This document shows, one piece after another, positions 1 through 5,815 of a DNA stretch of 8,412 nucleotides. The notes beneath the pieces are model-generated. The model did no database searches. It was not told the origin of the DNA and saw nothing but the letters and a program-made list of their open reading frames with translations. Position numbers and translations under genes: made by a program. Origin of the DNA: Saprospiraceae bacterium (GTDB taxonomy: Bacteria > Bacteroidota > Bacteroidia > Chitinophagales > Saprospiraceae); assembly GCA_015494245.1 (NCBI GenBank), contig WGBN01000094.1, forward strand, positions 1-8,412, read 5' to 3'. The first letter of the stretch is position 1. Each line of letters starts with the position of its first letter.

Positions 1-1
1 C

Positions 2-259
2 AGATTCTTCGAAATCAGCCGGTACTTCACTCCCTACATGGAAATTTTCGTCAACGAACGCTTCAATCACCTGCTCGGCGAAACCTCCATGAAATTCGTC
101 AAAAAATGCCTCAAAGTCTTTACCGACAAACGCAGCAAAGACTACCAGGACATCAAAAAATTCGTCACGGCTCAGTTCGAAGATTGGGGATTCCTCAACA
201 AAAAACAAATCGTCGAACTGTTTAAAACGCCTCGAAAAAGAAAGAAAACAACGGCCTGA
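2..259 (+). CDS. C-terminal fragment of an unrecognised protein (5' end outside window)
   Basis: The reading frame is open from the first complete codon at position 2 to the TGA at 257-259, so this is probably the last 85 residues of a longer protein. The ATG at 38 is most likely internal, because the frame before it (RFFEISRYFTPY) reads like normal protein. The fragment mixes aromatic and charged residues, looks helical and soluble, and ends in a very basic tail (TPRKRKKTTA). I see no membrane segment, metal motif or nucleotide-binding motif and do not recognise the family. Codon use (many NNC codons: TTC, ATC, GTC) resembles the neighbouring mnmE, which supports real coding. It lies 69 bp upstream of mnmE on the same strand. 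No function is proposed. Confidence 0.7.
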   Translation, partial: RFFEISRYFTPYMEIFVNERFNHLLGETSMKFVKKCLKVFTDKRSKDYQDIKKFVTAQFEDWGFLNKKQIVELFKTPRKRKKTTA

Positions 260-261
260 AA

Positions 262-282
262 CAGCGGCTCATCAAACCGCTG
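262..282. other. Small hairpin between the upstream gene and mnmE
   Basis: A perfect 6-bp inverted repeat, CAGCGG (262-267) and CCGCTG (277-282), encloses a 9-nt loop just after the stop codon at 259. No T-run follows on either strand, so it is at best a weak or factor-assisted terminator or an mRNA 3'-end structure. A stem this short can occur by chance. Confidence 0.3.
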
Positions 283-328
283 AACAAACCTACGCCAAAA
301 GGGCGACAAGATCGTTTCTGCCCCTCGC

Positions 329-1744
329 ATGACAAACCTGGAAGACACCATCATAGCTTTGGCCACACCACAACCCGTGGGTAGCAATACCGGCGCCATC
401 GCACTCATCCGCATGTCCGGAAAGCGCGCCATAGCCATTGCTCAGCAGTGCTTCCACGGCAAGAGGCTTTCTGAACAACCCTCCCACACCCTGCATTTCG
501 GCACCATCAGAGACGAGCAAAAACAGCCCATTGACGAAGTCTTGCTCTCCATTTTTCGCGCGCCACATTCCTACACCGGCGAAGACTCTGTCGAAATTTC
601 CTGCCACGCATCGCCCTACATCATCCGAAGCCTGCTCGACCTGTTTACCCGTCTCGGCGCCCGCCTCGCACAGCCCGGAGAGTTTACCCTGCGCGCCTTT
701 TACCACGGCAAAATGGACCTCACCGAAGCCGAAGCCGTTGCCGATCTGATCGCTTCCCGCTCCAAAGCTGCCCATGACCTGGCCTTTCGGCAAATGAAAG
801 GCGGCATATCCTCCGAAATTGCTGCCCTGCGCGAAGAGCTCATCCACTTCGCCAGCATGCTCGAACTCGAACTGGACTTCGGCGAAGAAGATGTGGAGTT
901 TGCAGATCGCTCTGCCTTTCGGCAAATGTTGGAGCGCGTAAGCACGCGCATCGGGCATCTCATCAAAAGCTTTGCCCTGGGCAACGCCATACGCGAGGGC
1001 GTCCATACCGTACTCGCCGGCCGGCCAAATGCCGGAAAATCCACCCTGCTCAACGCCCTGCTGCAGGAAGAAAGAGCCATCGTCTCCGACATCCCCGGCA
1101 CCACCCGCGACACCATCGAAGAAGTGCTCGACATCCATGGCCTCGCCTTTAGACTCATAGACACCGCCGGCCTGCGCGAAGCCGGCGACCAAATCGAAGC
1201 CATAGGCGTACAACGCACCTTAGAAAAAATCTCCACCGCCCAAATCCTCATTTATGTCTATGACCAAAGTGAGCTCGCGCCCGAAGAAGTAAGCCGCGAG
1301 CTCGAAAAACTCTACCGCCCGGGCCTTTACCTGCTGGTCGTCGCCAACAAAAAAGACCTTTGTGAACAAGCCCCGGACTTGCCCGGGCTGCCTTCTGCGC
1401 TTATAGAGGAAAGCGCCAAAGAAGTCAAAGCCAAAATCATCTCCATATCCGCCCACGACAAAAAAGACGTGCGCCGGCTTGCCGATGAGCTCTATCACCT
1501 CATCGTCGAAGACGAAAGCCTGCTCGAAAGCCCCATGCTCTCCTCCCTGCGGCAACTCGAAGCTCTGCGCCGCACAGAGCAACATTTGGCGAAAGCCAAA
1601 GAAGGACTCCAACAAAACCTCACCTCCGACCTCATCGCCTGGGAACTCCGGCAGGCCCTGCACCATCTCGGCGAAATCACCGGAGAAATCACAGCCGACG
1701 ACCTGTTAGATAATATTTTCTCAAATTTTTGCATCGGAAAGTGA
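329..1744 (+). CDS. mnmE: tRNA uridine-5-carboxymethylaminomethyl(34) synthesis GTPase MnmE (TrmE)
   Basis: MnmE works with MnmG in the cytoplasm to put the aminomethyl or carboxymethylaminomethyl group on U34 of tRNAs reading NNA/NNG codons, using folate-derived carbon and GTP hydrolysis. The protein has 471 residues, close to the usual ~455-470. The N-terminal folate-binding domain begins with the typical EDTIIALATP stretch. A helical domain follows and carries an inserted Ras-like G domain: P-loop GRPNAGKST (231-239), switch region DIPGTTRDT, DTAG (278-281) and NKKD (340-343). The C-terminus ends in CIGK (468-471), the family's essential Cys motif, so the protein looks complete. The ATG at 329 places the conserved N-terminus at residue 4. 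There is no obvious Shine-Dalgarno sequence. The 12-mer GCCTTTCGGCAA occurs twice in the gene (782-793 and 914-925), each time encoding AFRQ. Confidence 0.97.
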   Translation: MTNLEDTIIALATPQPVGSNTGAIALIRMSGKRAIAIAQQCFHGKRLSEQPSHTLHFGTIRDEQKQPIDEVLLSIFRAPHSYTGEDSVEISCHASPYIIRSLLDLFTRLGARLAQPGEFTLRAFYHGKMDLTEAEAVADLIASRSKAAHDLAFRQMKGGISSEIAALREELIHFASMLELELDFGEEDVEFADRSAFRQMLERVSTRIGHLIKSFALGNAIREGVHTVLAGRPNAGKSTLLNALLQEERAIVSDIPGTTRDTIEEVLDIHGLAFRLIDTAGLREAGDQIEAIGVQRTLEKISTAQILIYVYDQSELAPEEVSRELEKLYRPGLYLLVVANKKDLCEQAPDLPGLPSALIEESAKEVKAKIISISAHDKKDVRRLADELYHLIVEDESLLESPMLSSLRQLEALRRTEQHLAKAKEGLQQNLTSDLIAWELRQALHHLGEITGEITADDLLDNIFSNFCIGK

Positions 1745-1774
1745 AAAATCAACGTTATTTAGGCACGCATCCAC

Positions 1775-1834
1775 AGCTTGTTATACCCAAGCTCCCTGAT
1801 TCAGTCGTTTGGTCTGCTTGCAGAGCTTGCTTTG
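1775..1834 (+). promoter_or_regulatory. Possible weak promoter and overlapping hairpins upstream of the kinase gene
   Basis: The 105-bp gap between mnmE and the kinase contains TTTG (1808-1811) and TTGCTTTG (1827-1834), which differs from the Bacteroidota -7 consensus TAnnTTTG at one base. The 15-bp spacer is shorter than the usual ~17-23. The same stretch has two inverted repeats that cannot form together: AGCTTG (1775-1780) with CAAGCT (1788-1793), and AAGCTC (1789-1794) with GAGCTT (1823-1828). The first could be an mnmE 3'-end hairpin, although no T-run follows. This is a weak call from sequence alone. Confidence 0.3.
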
Positions 1835-1849
1835 AGTATATACCCTGAG

Positions 1850-3376
1850 ATGAATAAAAAAATTATACACCTCCTCATCGGTATGATGACCCTCGCCATG
1901 ATTGGCCTGAGTTGGCTGCAGGCCTCCTGGATCAACTCCTCTCTGCATCTCAACGAACAGCGATTCGATAAAAACGTCATGGCAGCCCTCAACGAAGTAG
2001 CCGGCGACCTGGAACTCAAAGAATGGGAAGAACTCAGCAACTACGTCAACAACGGCTTCGTAAACAACTACCTCAACCGCGGCGGCACACACATAGACAG
2101 CTCCCATGCCGACGGGCAACTCGTCCACCAACACAACCCCCTGCCCTCTGATTTCAAACCCAAAAACAACTACTCCCCTGAAGAACTCATCGAGCTGCTT
2201 ACAGCCACAGATGGATGCAATTGCGAAAAATGCCGAATGGCAAGAGCCATGCAGGCCCTCACCCAAAAAGACTACTTCCAGGGACTGAATCAACTGCCCC
2301 TCGCCGAACGCATTGACCTGCCCCTCTTAGATACCCTCATCAAAAATACCCTGCGCAAATACGAAATTGACATCCCCTTCCACTACGGCGTCTATTCCAA
2401 CGAAAAGAAAAACTTCATCCTCGCCGATGGAGGCTTCCTCATCGCCGAACCCGAGCAAATCATCGGCCCGGGCTTCGACAACCTCCGCCAATCCAAGTAC
2501 AAAGTACCCCTCTTTGACCAGGGCACAACCTCCTCCCCCGGAGAACTGATCGTCTTCTTCCCGCAAAAAAAACAGTTCATCTGGTCTTCTATCTGGAATA
2601 CCCTCCTGGCCTCTATCGCCTTCATCGCCATCATCATCCTATCCTTTGCCTATACGGTATTGACCATCTTCCGGCAAAAGAAAATCTCCGAGATGAAAAC
2701 CGACTTCATCAACAACATGACCCACGAGTTCAAAACGCCCATAGCCACCATATCCCTCGCTACCGACTCCATCACCAACCCCAAAATTTCCGGCAATCCC
2801 GAAAAAGTCAAGCGATTTGCAGACATCATCAAACAGGAAAACCGCCGCATGAACGAGCAGGTCGAAAAAGTCCTCCAAATAGCCAAACTCGATAAAACAG
2901 ACTTCAACCTCAAACTCTCGGAAGTCAAGCTGCACGACCTCATCCGCAATGCCGTGGAGAACATCTCCCTGCAAGTCGAGAAAAAAGGAGGCCACATCAC
3001 CATGGACCTCAAAGCCGAAAACGACCTCATCAAAGCCGATGCCACCCACATCACCAACATCATCCACAACCTCTTAGACAATGCCAACAAGTACTCCCCC
3101 GAAAAACCCGACATCCTCATCGCTACCCGCAACAGGGGCAAGGGCGTCGAAATAACCGTCAAAGACAAAGGCCTCGGCATGAATAAAGAGGCCCAAAAAC
3201 ACATCTTCGATAAGTTTTACCGCATCCATACCGGCAACCGGCACGACGTCAAAGGCTTTGGCCTCGGCCTGGCCTATGTCAAAGCCATCGTGGATGCCCA
3301 CAAAGGCCACATCAGCGTGCAAAGCAAACCGGAAAAAGGTAGTACTTTTACCCTGTTTTTGCCGTTTAACCATTAG
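1850..3376 (+). CDS. rprX: Membrane sensor histidine kinase, RprX-like
   Basis: This is an inner-membrane kinase that autophosphorylates on His and passes the phosphate to the response regulator encoded 59 bp downstream. From the ATG at 1850 it has 508 residues. A hydrophobic segment at about 5-25 and a second at about 249-271 bracket an extracytoplasmic sensor region of roughly 220 residues. No HAMP domain separates the second segment from the HisKA domain. The H-box NNMTHEFKTPIAT has its phospho-acceptor at His292. The ATPase domain shows the N-box HNLLDNANKYS (Asn411), the G1 box DKGLGM, the F-box FDKFYR and the G2 box GFGLGLAYVK. The frame is open 24 codons upstream to a TTG at 1778, but that extension would lie ahead of an ordinary N-terminal membrane segment beginning MNKK, so I reject it. 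The sensor region carries an unusual cluster, CNCEKC (Cys123, 125, 128). The RprX name rests on overall architecture and on the RprY-like partner; the signal is unknown. Confidence 0.93.
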   Translation: MNKKIIHLLIGMMTLAMIGLSWLQASWINSSLHLNEQRFDKNVMAALNEVAGDLELKEWEELSNYVNNGFVNNYLNRGGTHIDSSHADGQLVHQHNPLPSDFKPKNNYSPEELIELLTATDGCNCEKCRMARAMQALTQKDYFQGLNQLPLAERIDLPLLDTLIKNTLRKYEIDIPFHYGVYSNEKKNFILADGGFLIAEPEQIIGPGFDNLRQSKYKVPLFDQGTTSSPGELIVFFPQKKQFIWSSIWNTLLASIAFIAIIILSFAYTVLTIFRQKKISEMKTDFINNMTHEFKTPIATISLATDSITNPKISGNPEKVKRFADIIKQENRRMNEQVEKVLQIAKLDKTDFNLKLSEVKLHDLIRNAVENISLQVEKKGGHITMDLKAENDLIKADATHITNIIHNLLDNANKYSPEKPDILIATRNRGKGVEITVKDKGLGMNKEAQKHIFDKFYRIHTGNRHDVKGFGLGLAYVKAIVDAHKGHISVQSKPEKGSTFTLFLPFNH

Positions 3377-3435
3377 CAATTCCCCGAAAACCGGATTCAT
3401 CCAAACGCAAAATCACACTTACAAAACTCCGTCCT

Positions 3436-4164
3436 ATGTCAGAGAAAAAGTACAATATCCTCCTCGTAGAAGATGACAAAAATTTCGGCGACGTACTACG
3501 CTCTTACTTAGAAATCAACGACTACGAAGTCGATCTCGCCACCGATGGGGAAGAAGGCCTGCAAGAATTTGTGAAAAATAAAGACCGCTACGACCTCTGC
3601 ATCTGCGATGTCATGATGCCCAAAAAAGACGGCTTCGAACTGGCCGGCGAAATACGCGAAATTGACCAAAACATCCCCATCATCTTCCTCACCGCCAAAT
3701 CCATGAAGGAAGACGTCATCCAGGGATTCAAAATCGGCGCCGACGATTACATCTCCAAACCCTTTAACTCCGAAGAACTCCTCTACCGCATCCAGGCCAT
3801 CCTGAAACGACAAGGCATCGCCGCCAAAAAAGAAGATGCCAGAGATGATTACCAGTTTGGAAAATTCCACTTCCACTACCCCACCCGCATCCTCACCTAT
3901 ATGCCGGGAACGGACCAGGAACACAAGGAAAAACTCTCCCCCAAAGAATCCCACCTCCTGCGACTCTTTGCGCAGCATCTCAACGAAGTGCTGCCACGCT
4001 CCACCGCCCTCACCCAAATCTGGGGCGCCGACAACTACTTCACCGCCCGCAGCATGGATGTCTTCGTCACCAAACTGCGCAAATACCTCAAAAAAGACCC
4101 CTCCCTGGAAATCGTCAACATCCATGGAAACGGCTTCCAATTGGTGCAAAAAGAGCAGGAATAA
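3436..4164 (+). CDS. rprY: OmpR/PhoB-family response regulator, RprY-like
   Basis: This cytoplasmic transcription factor of 242 residues is activated by phosphorylation, presumably from the kinase just upstream. The receiver domain (about 6-125) shows the acidic pair in VEDD (11-14), phospho-acceptor Asp58 in CDVMMPKKDG, the switch Thr86 in FLTAK and the conserved Lys108 in ISKPF. The DNA-binding winged-helix domain (about 137-240) contains LSPKESHLLRLFA and a recognition region around ARSMDVFVTKLRKYLKKDP, then a wing ending NIHGNGFQLV. These stretches closely resemble my recollection of Bacteroides RprY, hence the symbol, but orthology was not tested. The start at 3436 gives a standard receiver N-terminus. 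The target genes are not visible here. The stop codon is 8 bp from the stop codon of the opposing ATPase gene. Confidence 0.94.
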   Translation: MSEKKYNILLVEDDKNFGDVLRSYLEINDYEVDLATDGEEGLQEFVKNKDRYDLCICDVMMPKKDGFELAGEIREIDQNIPIIFLTAKSMKEDVIQGFKIGADDYISKPFNSEELLYRIQAILKRQGIAAKKEDARDDYQFGKFHFHYPTRILTYMPGTDQEHKEKLSPKESHLLRLFAQHLNEVLPRSTALTQIWGADNYFTARSMDVFVTKLRKYLKKDPSLEIVNIHGNGFQLVQKEQE

Positions 4165-4172
4165 AAGGACTT

Positions 4173-5339
4173 CTACTGCCCCGCAGCATACCACGGCCTG
4201 ATCAGAATGCCATTGCGCCTGTACGACTCCCGGCCACCATAAACCAGTGTGCGCTGCTCAATGGCCGCTTCACCTGCAAGGGAGAAAAAGTAATTCAGAT
4301 TCTTAAAGGAATCGGATGAAACAGTCTGAGCAGCCTTCATCTCCCAAAGCTTAAATCGCTCTCCTTCTTTGGATATCAAATCCACCTCCCGCCCCTCAGC
4401 ATCCCTCCAAAACCAATAATCTCGAAGCGCATATTCATGCTCATTTTTTTTAAAAACATCAGCAATCACTAAGTTCTCAAACAATTGGCCCCTTCTCCTT
4501 GAATGCAGCCAATCCTCTTTCTTTCGATAACCCAAAAGAAAAGAGAGCAAACCCGTATCGTAAAAATACAACTTGGGGCGCTTAATGGCCCGCTTGCTGA
4601 AATTCTCATAATAAGGCTGCAACAAAAACACAATATAACTCTGCTCCAAAAGATTCAACCAGGACTTGGCAGTAGGCTGGGATATTCCGCACAAACTACC
4701 CAGCTTACTCAAGTTCAACAACTGACCGGCATGGGCCGCACATAAATCCAAAAAGACCCGAAAACGGCCCAAATTGTGTACTTGTTTTAAATCGCGGAGG
4801 TCTCTCTCTACATAGGTTTGAATGTAATTGGCATAAAAAACTGCCGAAGGCGTCCCCCTGTCATAAATTGCCGGATAAAATCCGCGCATGGAAACCTCCA
4901 TCCAATCTTCTGAAAGCAAATCAGCATCCTGTAATTCCGAAGAGTCAAAAGGCAATAGCTTGAAAAGCGTTATCCGGCCGGCCAGACTTTGCGTAATTTG
5001 CTCCATCAAATGAAAATTCTGAGAACCGGAAAGAATGTATCGCCCCATCATCGTCGGTTCCTCATCTACAACGATCTGTAATTGAGAAAACAAATCCGGG
5101 ACTCTTTGCACCTCGTCAATAATCACATAGCGATCATACTCTTCTAAAAAACCTATGGGATCATTTTCTGCAAAGTCACGCAGGTCCAAACGCTCCAGGG
5201 AAACATATCTGTAATCCGGAAACATCTCCTTCAACAAAGTCGTCTTTCCCGATTGACGAGGCCCTGTTACCCCTAAAACAGGGGAATAAGTGCGCGATTC
5301 AGTTATCGCTTTTTCCAAATGTCGCTTGATAAAAGCCAT
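4173..5339 (-). CDS. AAA-type ATPase with DUF4143 domain
   Basis: This belongs to the large AAA_14/DUF4143 family of single-gene ATPases, common in Bacteroidota and archaea and without a settled function. The 388-residue length is typical. The ATPase part shows Walker A GPRQSGKT (26-33), Walker B YVIIDE (71-76) and a sensor-1-like LSGSQNF (103-109). A winged-helix-like segment follows at about 190-245 (including LCGISQPTAKSWLNLLEQSYIV). The C-terminal part has the order FENL (Glu288), GREVDL (Asp320) and WEMK (Glu333, Lys335), which fits a PD-(D/E)XK nuclease-like fold with its acidic residues present. The ATG at 5339 precedes a standard N-terminus; there is no clear Shine-Dalgarno sequence. 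Codon use differs from the neighbours (many NNG/NNT codons such as TTG, GTT and CGT, against NNC), which may reflect transfer, strand bias or both. Its upstream region holds four 22-bp direct repeats. Confidence 0.93.
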   Translation of the reverse strand: MAFIKRHLEKAITESRTYSPVLGVTGPRQSGKTTLLKEMFPDYRYVSLERLDLRDFAENDPIGFLEEYDRYVIIDEVQRVPDLFSQLQIVVDEEPTMMGRYILSGSQNFHLMEQITQSLAGRITLFKLLPFDSSELQDADLLSEDWMEVSMRGFYPAIYDRGTPSAVFYANYIQTYVERDLRDLKQVHNLGRFRVFLDLCAAHAGQLLNLSKLGSLCGISQPTAKSWLNLLEQSYIVFLLQPYYENFSKRAIKRPKLYFYDTGLLSFLLGYRKKEDWLHSRRRGQLFENLVIADVFKKNEHEYALRDYWFWRDAEGREVDLISKEGERFKLWEMKAAQTVSSDSFKNLNYFFSLAGEAAIEQRTLVYGGRESYRRNGILIRPWYAAGQ

Positions 5340-5361
5340 GAGAACTAAGCTGTTTCACGGG

Positions 5362-5369
5362 CTAAGATA
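5362..5369 (-). promoter_or_regulatory. Possible -7 box of the ATPase gene
   Basis: On the minus strand this reads TATCTTAG, one mismatch from the Bacteroidota -7 consensus TAnnTTTG, 22 bp upstream of the ATG. No TTTG is found at a good -33 distance; that position falls inside the 22-bp repeat array. Weak alone, but its position directly below the array is sensible. Confidence 0.3.
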
Positions 5370-5373
5370 AACC

Positions 5374-5461
5374 AAATTTTGAAATTTCGGCCTATAAATT
5401 TTGAAAATACAGCCCTTAAACTTTGAAAATACGGGAACTAAAATTTTGAAAATGCGGACCA
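5374..5461. repeat. Four tandem imperfect 22-bp direct repeats upstream of the ATPase gene
   Basis: Four head-to-tail units at about 5374-5395, 5396-5417, 5418-5439 and 5440-5461 share the core AAAYTTTGAAAWT followed by a more GC-rich stretch of 6-9 bp. Unit 2 gives AAATTTTGAAAATACAG and unit 3 AAACTTTGAAAATACGG; unit 1 is the most diverged in its core. The array starts 35 bp upstream of the ATPase start codon and covers its likely -33 region. A period of 22 bp is about two helical turns, so the units would face the same side of the DNA, as expected for cooperative binding sites. The operator role is inference; the repeats themselves are directly visible. Confidence 0.75.
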
Positions 5462-5508
5462 TCCGGAAGTAAATCCCCCCGTGCCGGCCCCTTTCAGCGC
5501 CGTGAAAA

Positions 5509-5520
5509 GTCAAAAAAGTT
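5509..5520. repeat. 12-bp direct repeat, left copy
   Basis: GTCAAAAAAGTT here recurs exactly at 5717-5728, 208 bp away. The two copies flank the promoter and most of the candidate RNA. The run of six A makes chance identity more likely than for a mixed 12-mer. Confidence 0.6.
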
Positions 5521-5522
5521 AC

Positions 5523-5559
5523 AATAGGGATGAAAAAATTCACTTCTTTTGTCCCTATT
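5523..5559. promoter_or_regulatory. Inverted repeat overlapping the -33 box (operator candidate)
   Basis: AATAGGGA (5523-5530) and TCCCTATT (5552-5559) form a perfect 8-bp inverted repeat with 21 bp between the arms. The TTTG at 5548-5551 lies immediately inside the right arm, so a protein bound to the repeat would be expected to meet the polymerase. It could also be a hairpin, but it sits upstream of the predicted transcription start. Operator function is inference. Confidence 0.4.
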
Positions 5560-5581
5560 TCAGACAAACGCCTTATTTTTG
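5548..5581 (+). promoter_or_regulatory. Bacteroidota-type promoter (TTTG / TATTTTTG)
   Basis: TTTG at 5548-5551 and TATTTTTG at 5574-5581 match the two parts of the Bacteroidota primary sigma factor promoter (TTTG and TAnnTTTG) with a 22-bp spacer, within the usual range. Transcription would begin around 5585-5590. This is the best promoter match in the window, and it lies about 230 bp upstream of metG. It may therefore drive a separate small RNA or a long metG leader. Confidence 0.65.
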
Positions 5582-5716
5582 CATCACATCTTTCCATGAG
5601 AAAACGCTACACAAAGAAATAAAAGCTAACTGCAAATGAGTGGTTTGGCCTGTACAGACCGCCAAACCACCGGAGCAGGGGCCTGTTTTCCCAAGCCCCC
5701 TTTGAGCCGGAGGCAG

Positions 5717-5728
5717 GTCAAAAAAGTT
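5717..5728. repeat. 12-bp direct repeat, right copy
   Basis: This is an exact second copy of GTCAAAAAAGTT (first at 5509-5520). Here it lies inside the candidate RNA, and its A-run can pair with the T-run at 5743-5748. Confidence 0.6.
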
Positions 5729-5757
5729 TAGTTTTCATTTGGTTTTTTGGGGTTATG

Positions 5758-5797
5758 CAGGGTGCCGTACCCGCCCGGGTGCGGGCCCTGTTTTTAT
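5758..5797 (+). terminator. Intrinsic terminator just upstream of metG
   Basis: CAGGG (5758-5762) pairs with CCCTG (5786-5790), and within it CCCGC (5770-5774) pairs with GCGGG (5781-5785) around a 6-nt loop, with a 7-nt one-sided bulge. TTTTTATT follows at 5791-5798. The GC-rich stem and U-run fit a factor-independent terminator. An alternative hairpin, GGGT (5760-5763) with ACCC (5769-5772), uses one arm of each stem and would exclude the full terminator, so attenuation is conceivable. It lies 19 bp before the metG start codon. Confidence 0.6.
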
Positions 5798-5799
5798 TG

Positions 5800-5807
5800 T
5801 ATCTTTG
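5800..5807 (+). promoter_or_regulatory. -7 box immediately upstream of metG
   Basis: TATCTTTG exactly matches TAnnTTTG and ends 8 bp before the metG ATG. Transcription would begin within a few bases of the start codon, giving a leaderless or nearly leaderless mRNA. No TTTG is found at the usual -33 distance, where the terminator stem lies. The box supports 5816 rather than the upstream ATG at 5747 as the metG start. Confidence 0.5.
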
Positions 5808-5815
5808 CGCTTCGT

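Larger units (their letters stand above)
5587..5797 (+). ncRNA. Candidate structured small RNA or metG leader RNA
   Basis: The start is estimated from the promoter at 5548-5581 and the end from the terminator at 5758-5797, giving about 210 nt. Visible pairing: CAAATGA (5633-5639) with TCATTTG (5735-5741) closes a domain; stacked directly inside it is a perfect 10-bp stem, GTGGTTTGGC (5640-5649) with GCCAAACCAC (5661-5670); then GGGGC (5678-5682) with GCCCC (5695-5699), possibly extended by CGG (5671-5673) with CCG (5707-5709). This looks like a three-way junction. CAAAAAA (5719-5725) with TTTTTTG (5743-5749) is a competing pairing. It does not resemble the SAM riboswitch, T-box, SRP RNA, tmRNA or tRNA. 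A tiny frame, MRKRYTKK (5596-5622), lies near its 5' end. The promoter, structure and terminator in order support an RNA unit; conservation is untested. Confidence 0.4.

Noticed and set aside
290..1213. Long minus-strand reading frames opposite mnmE (also 700-1251 and 1220-1666)
   Set aside because: They lie fully opposite a certain gene, have low-complexity translations rich in Gly, Phe and Val or in Ser and Arg, and follow from the NNC codon bias of mnmE.
1778..1849. TTG start adding 24 residues to the kinase
   Set aside because: The ATG at 1850 gives a typical N-terminus with an immediate membrane segment, and the extension overlaps promoter-like and hairpin sequence.
2639..3204. Minus-strand reading frames opposite the kinase, with others opposite the response regulator (3508-4194)
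   Set aside because: They are antisense shadows of well-supported genes, with no recognisable domain and no promoter.
4503..4745. Plus-strand 80-codon frame inside the ATPase gene
   Set aside because: It lies wholly opposite the conserved C-terminal half of the ATPase and has no features of its own.
5374..5461. CRISPR array
   Set aside because: The four 22-bp units are directly tandem without unique spacers, and no cas genes are present.
5355..5597. Minus-strand 80-codon frame across the intergenic region
   Set aside because: It runs through the 22-bp repeats and the promoter, has no recognisable domain, and its translation reads like repeat-derived and AT-rich DNA.
5747..5815. Upstream ATG adding 23 residues to MetRS
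   Set aside because: The stretch covers the terminator hairpin, T-run and -7 box, and the added residues do not fit a MetRS N-terminus.
5587..5815. SAM riboswitch, T-box or tRNA-like element upstream of metG
   Set aside because: I looked for the SAM-I core, the T-box antiterminator consensus and tRNA arms and found none; the pairing seen does not follow those layouts.
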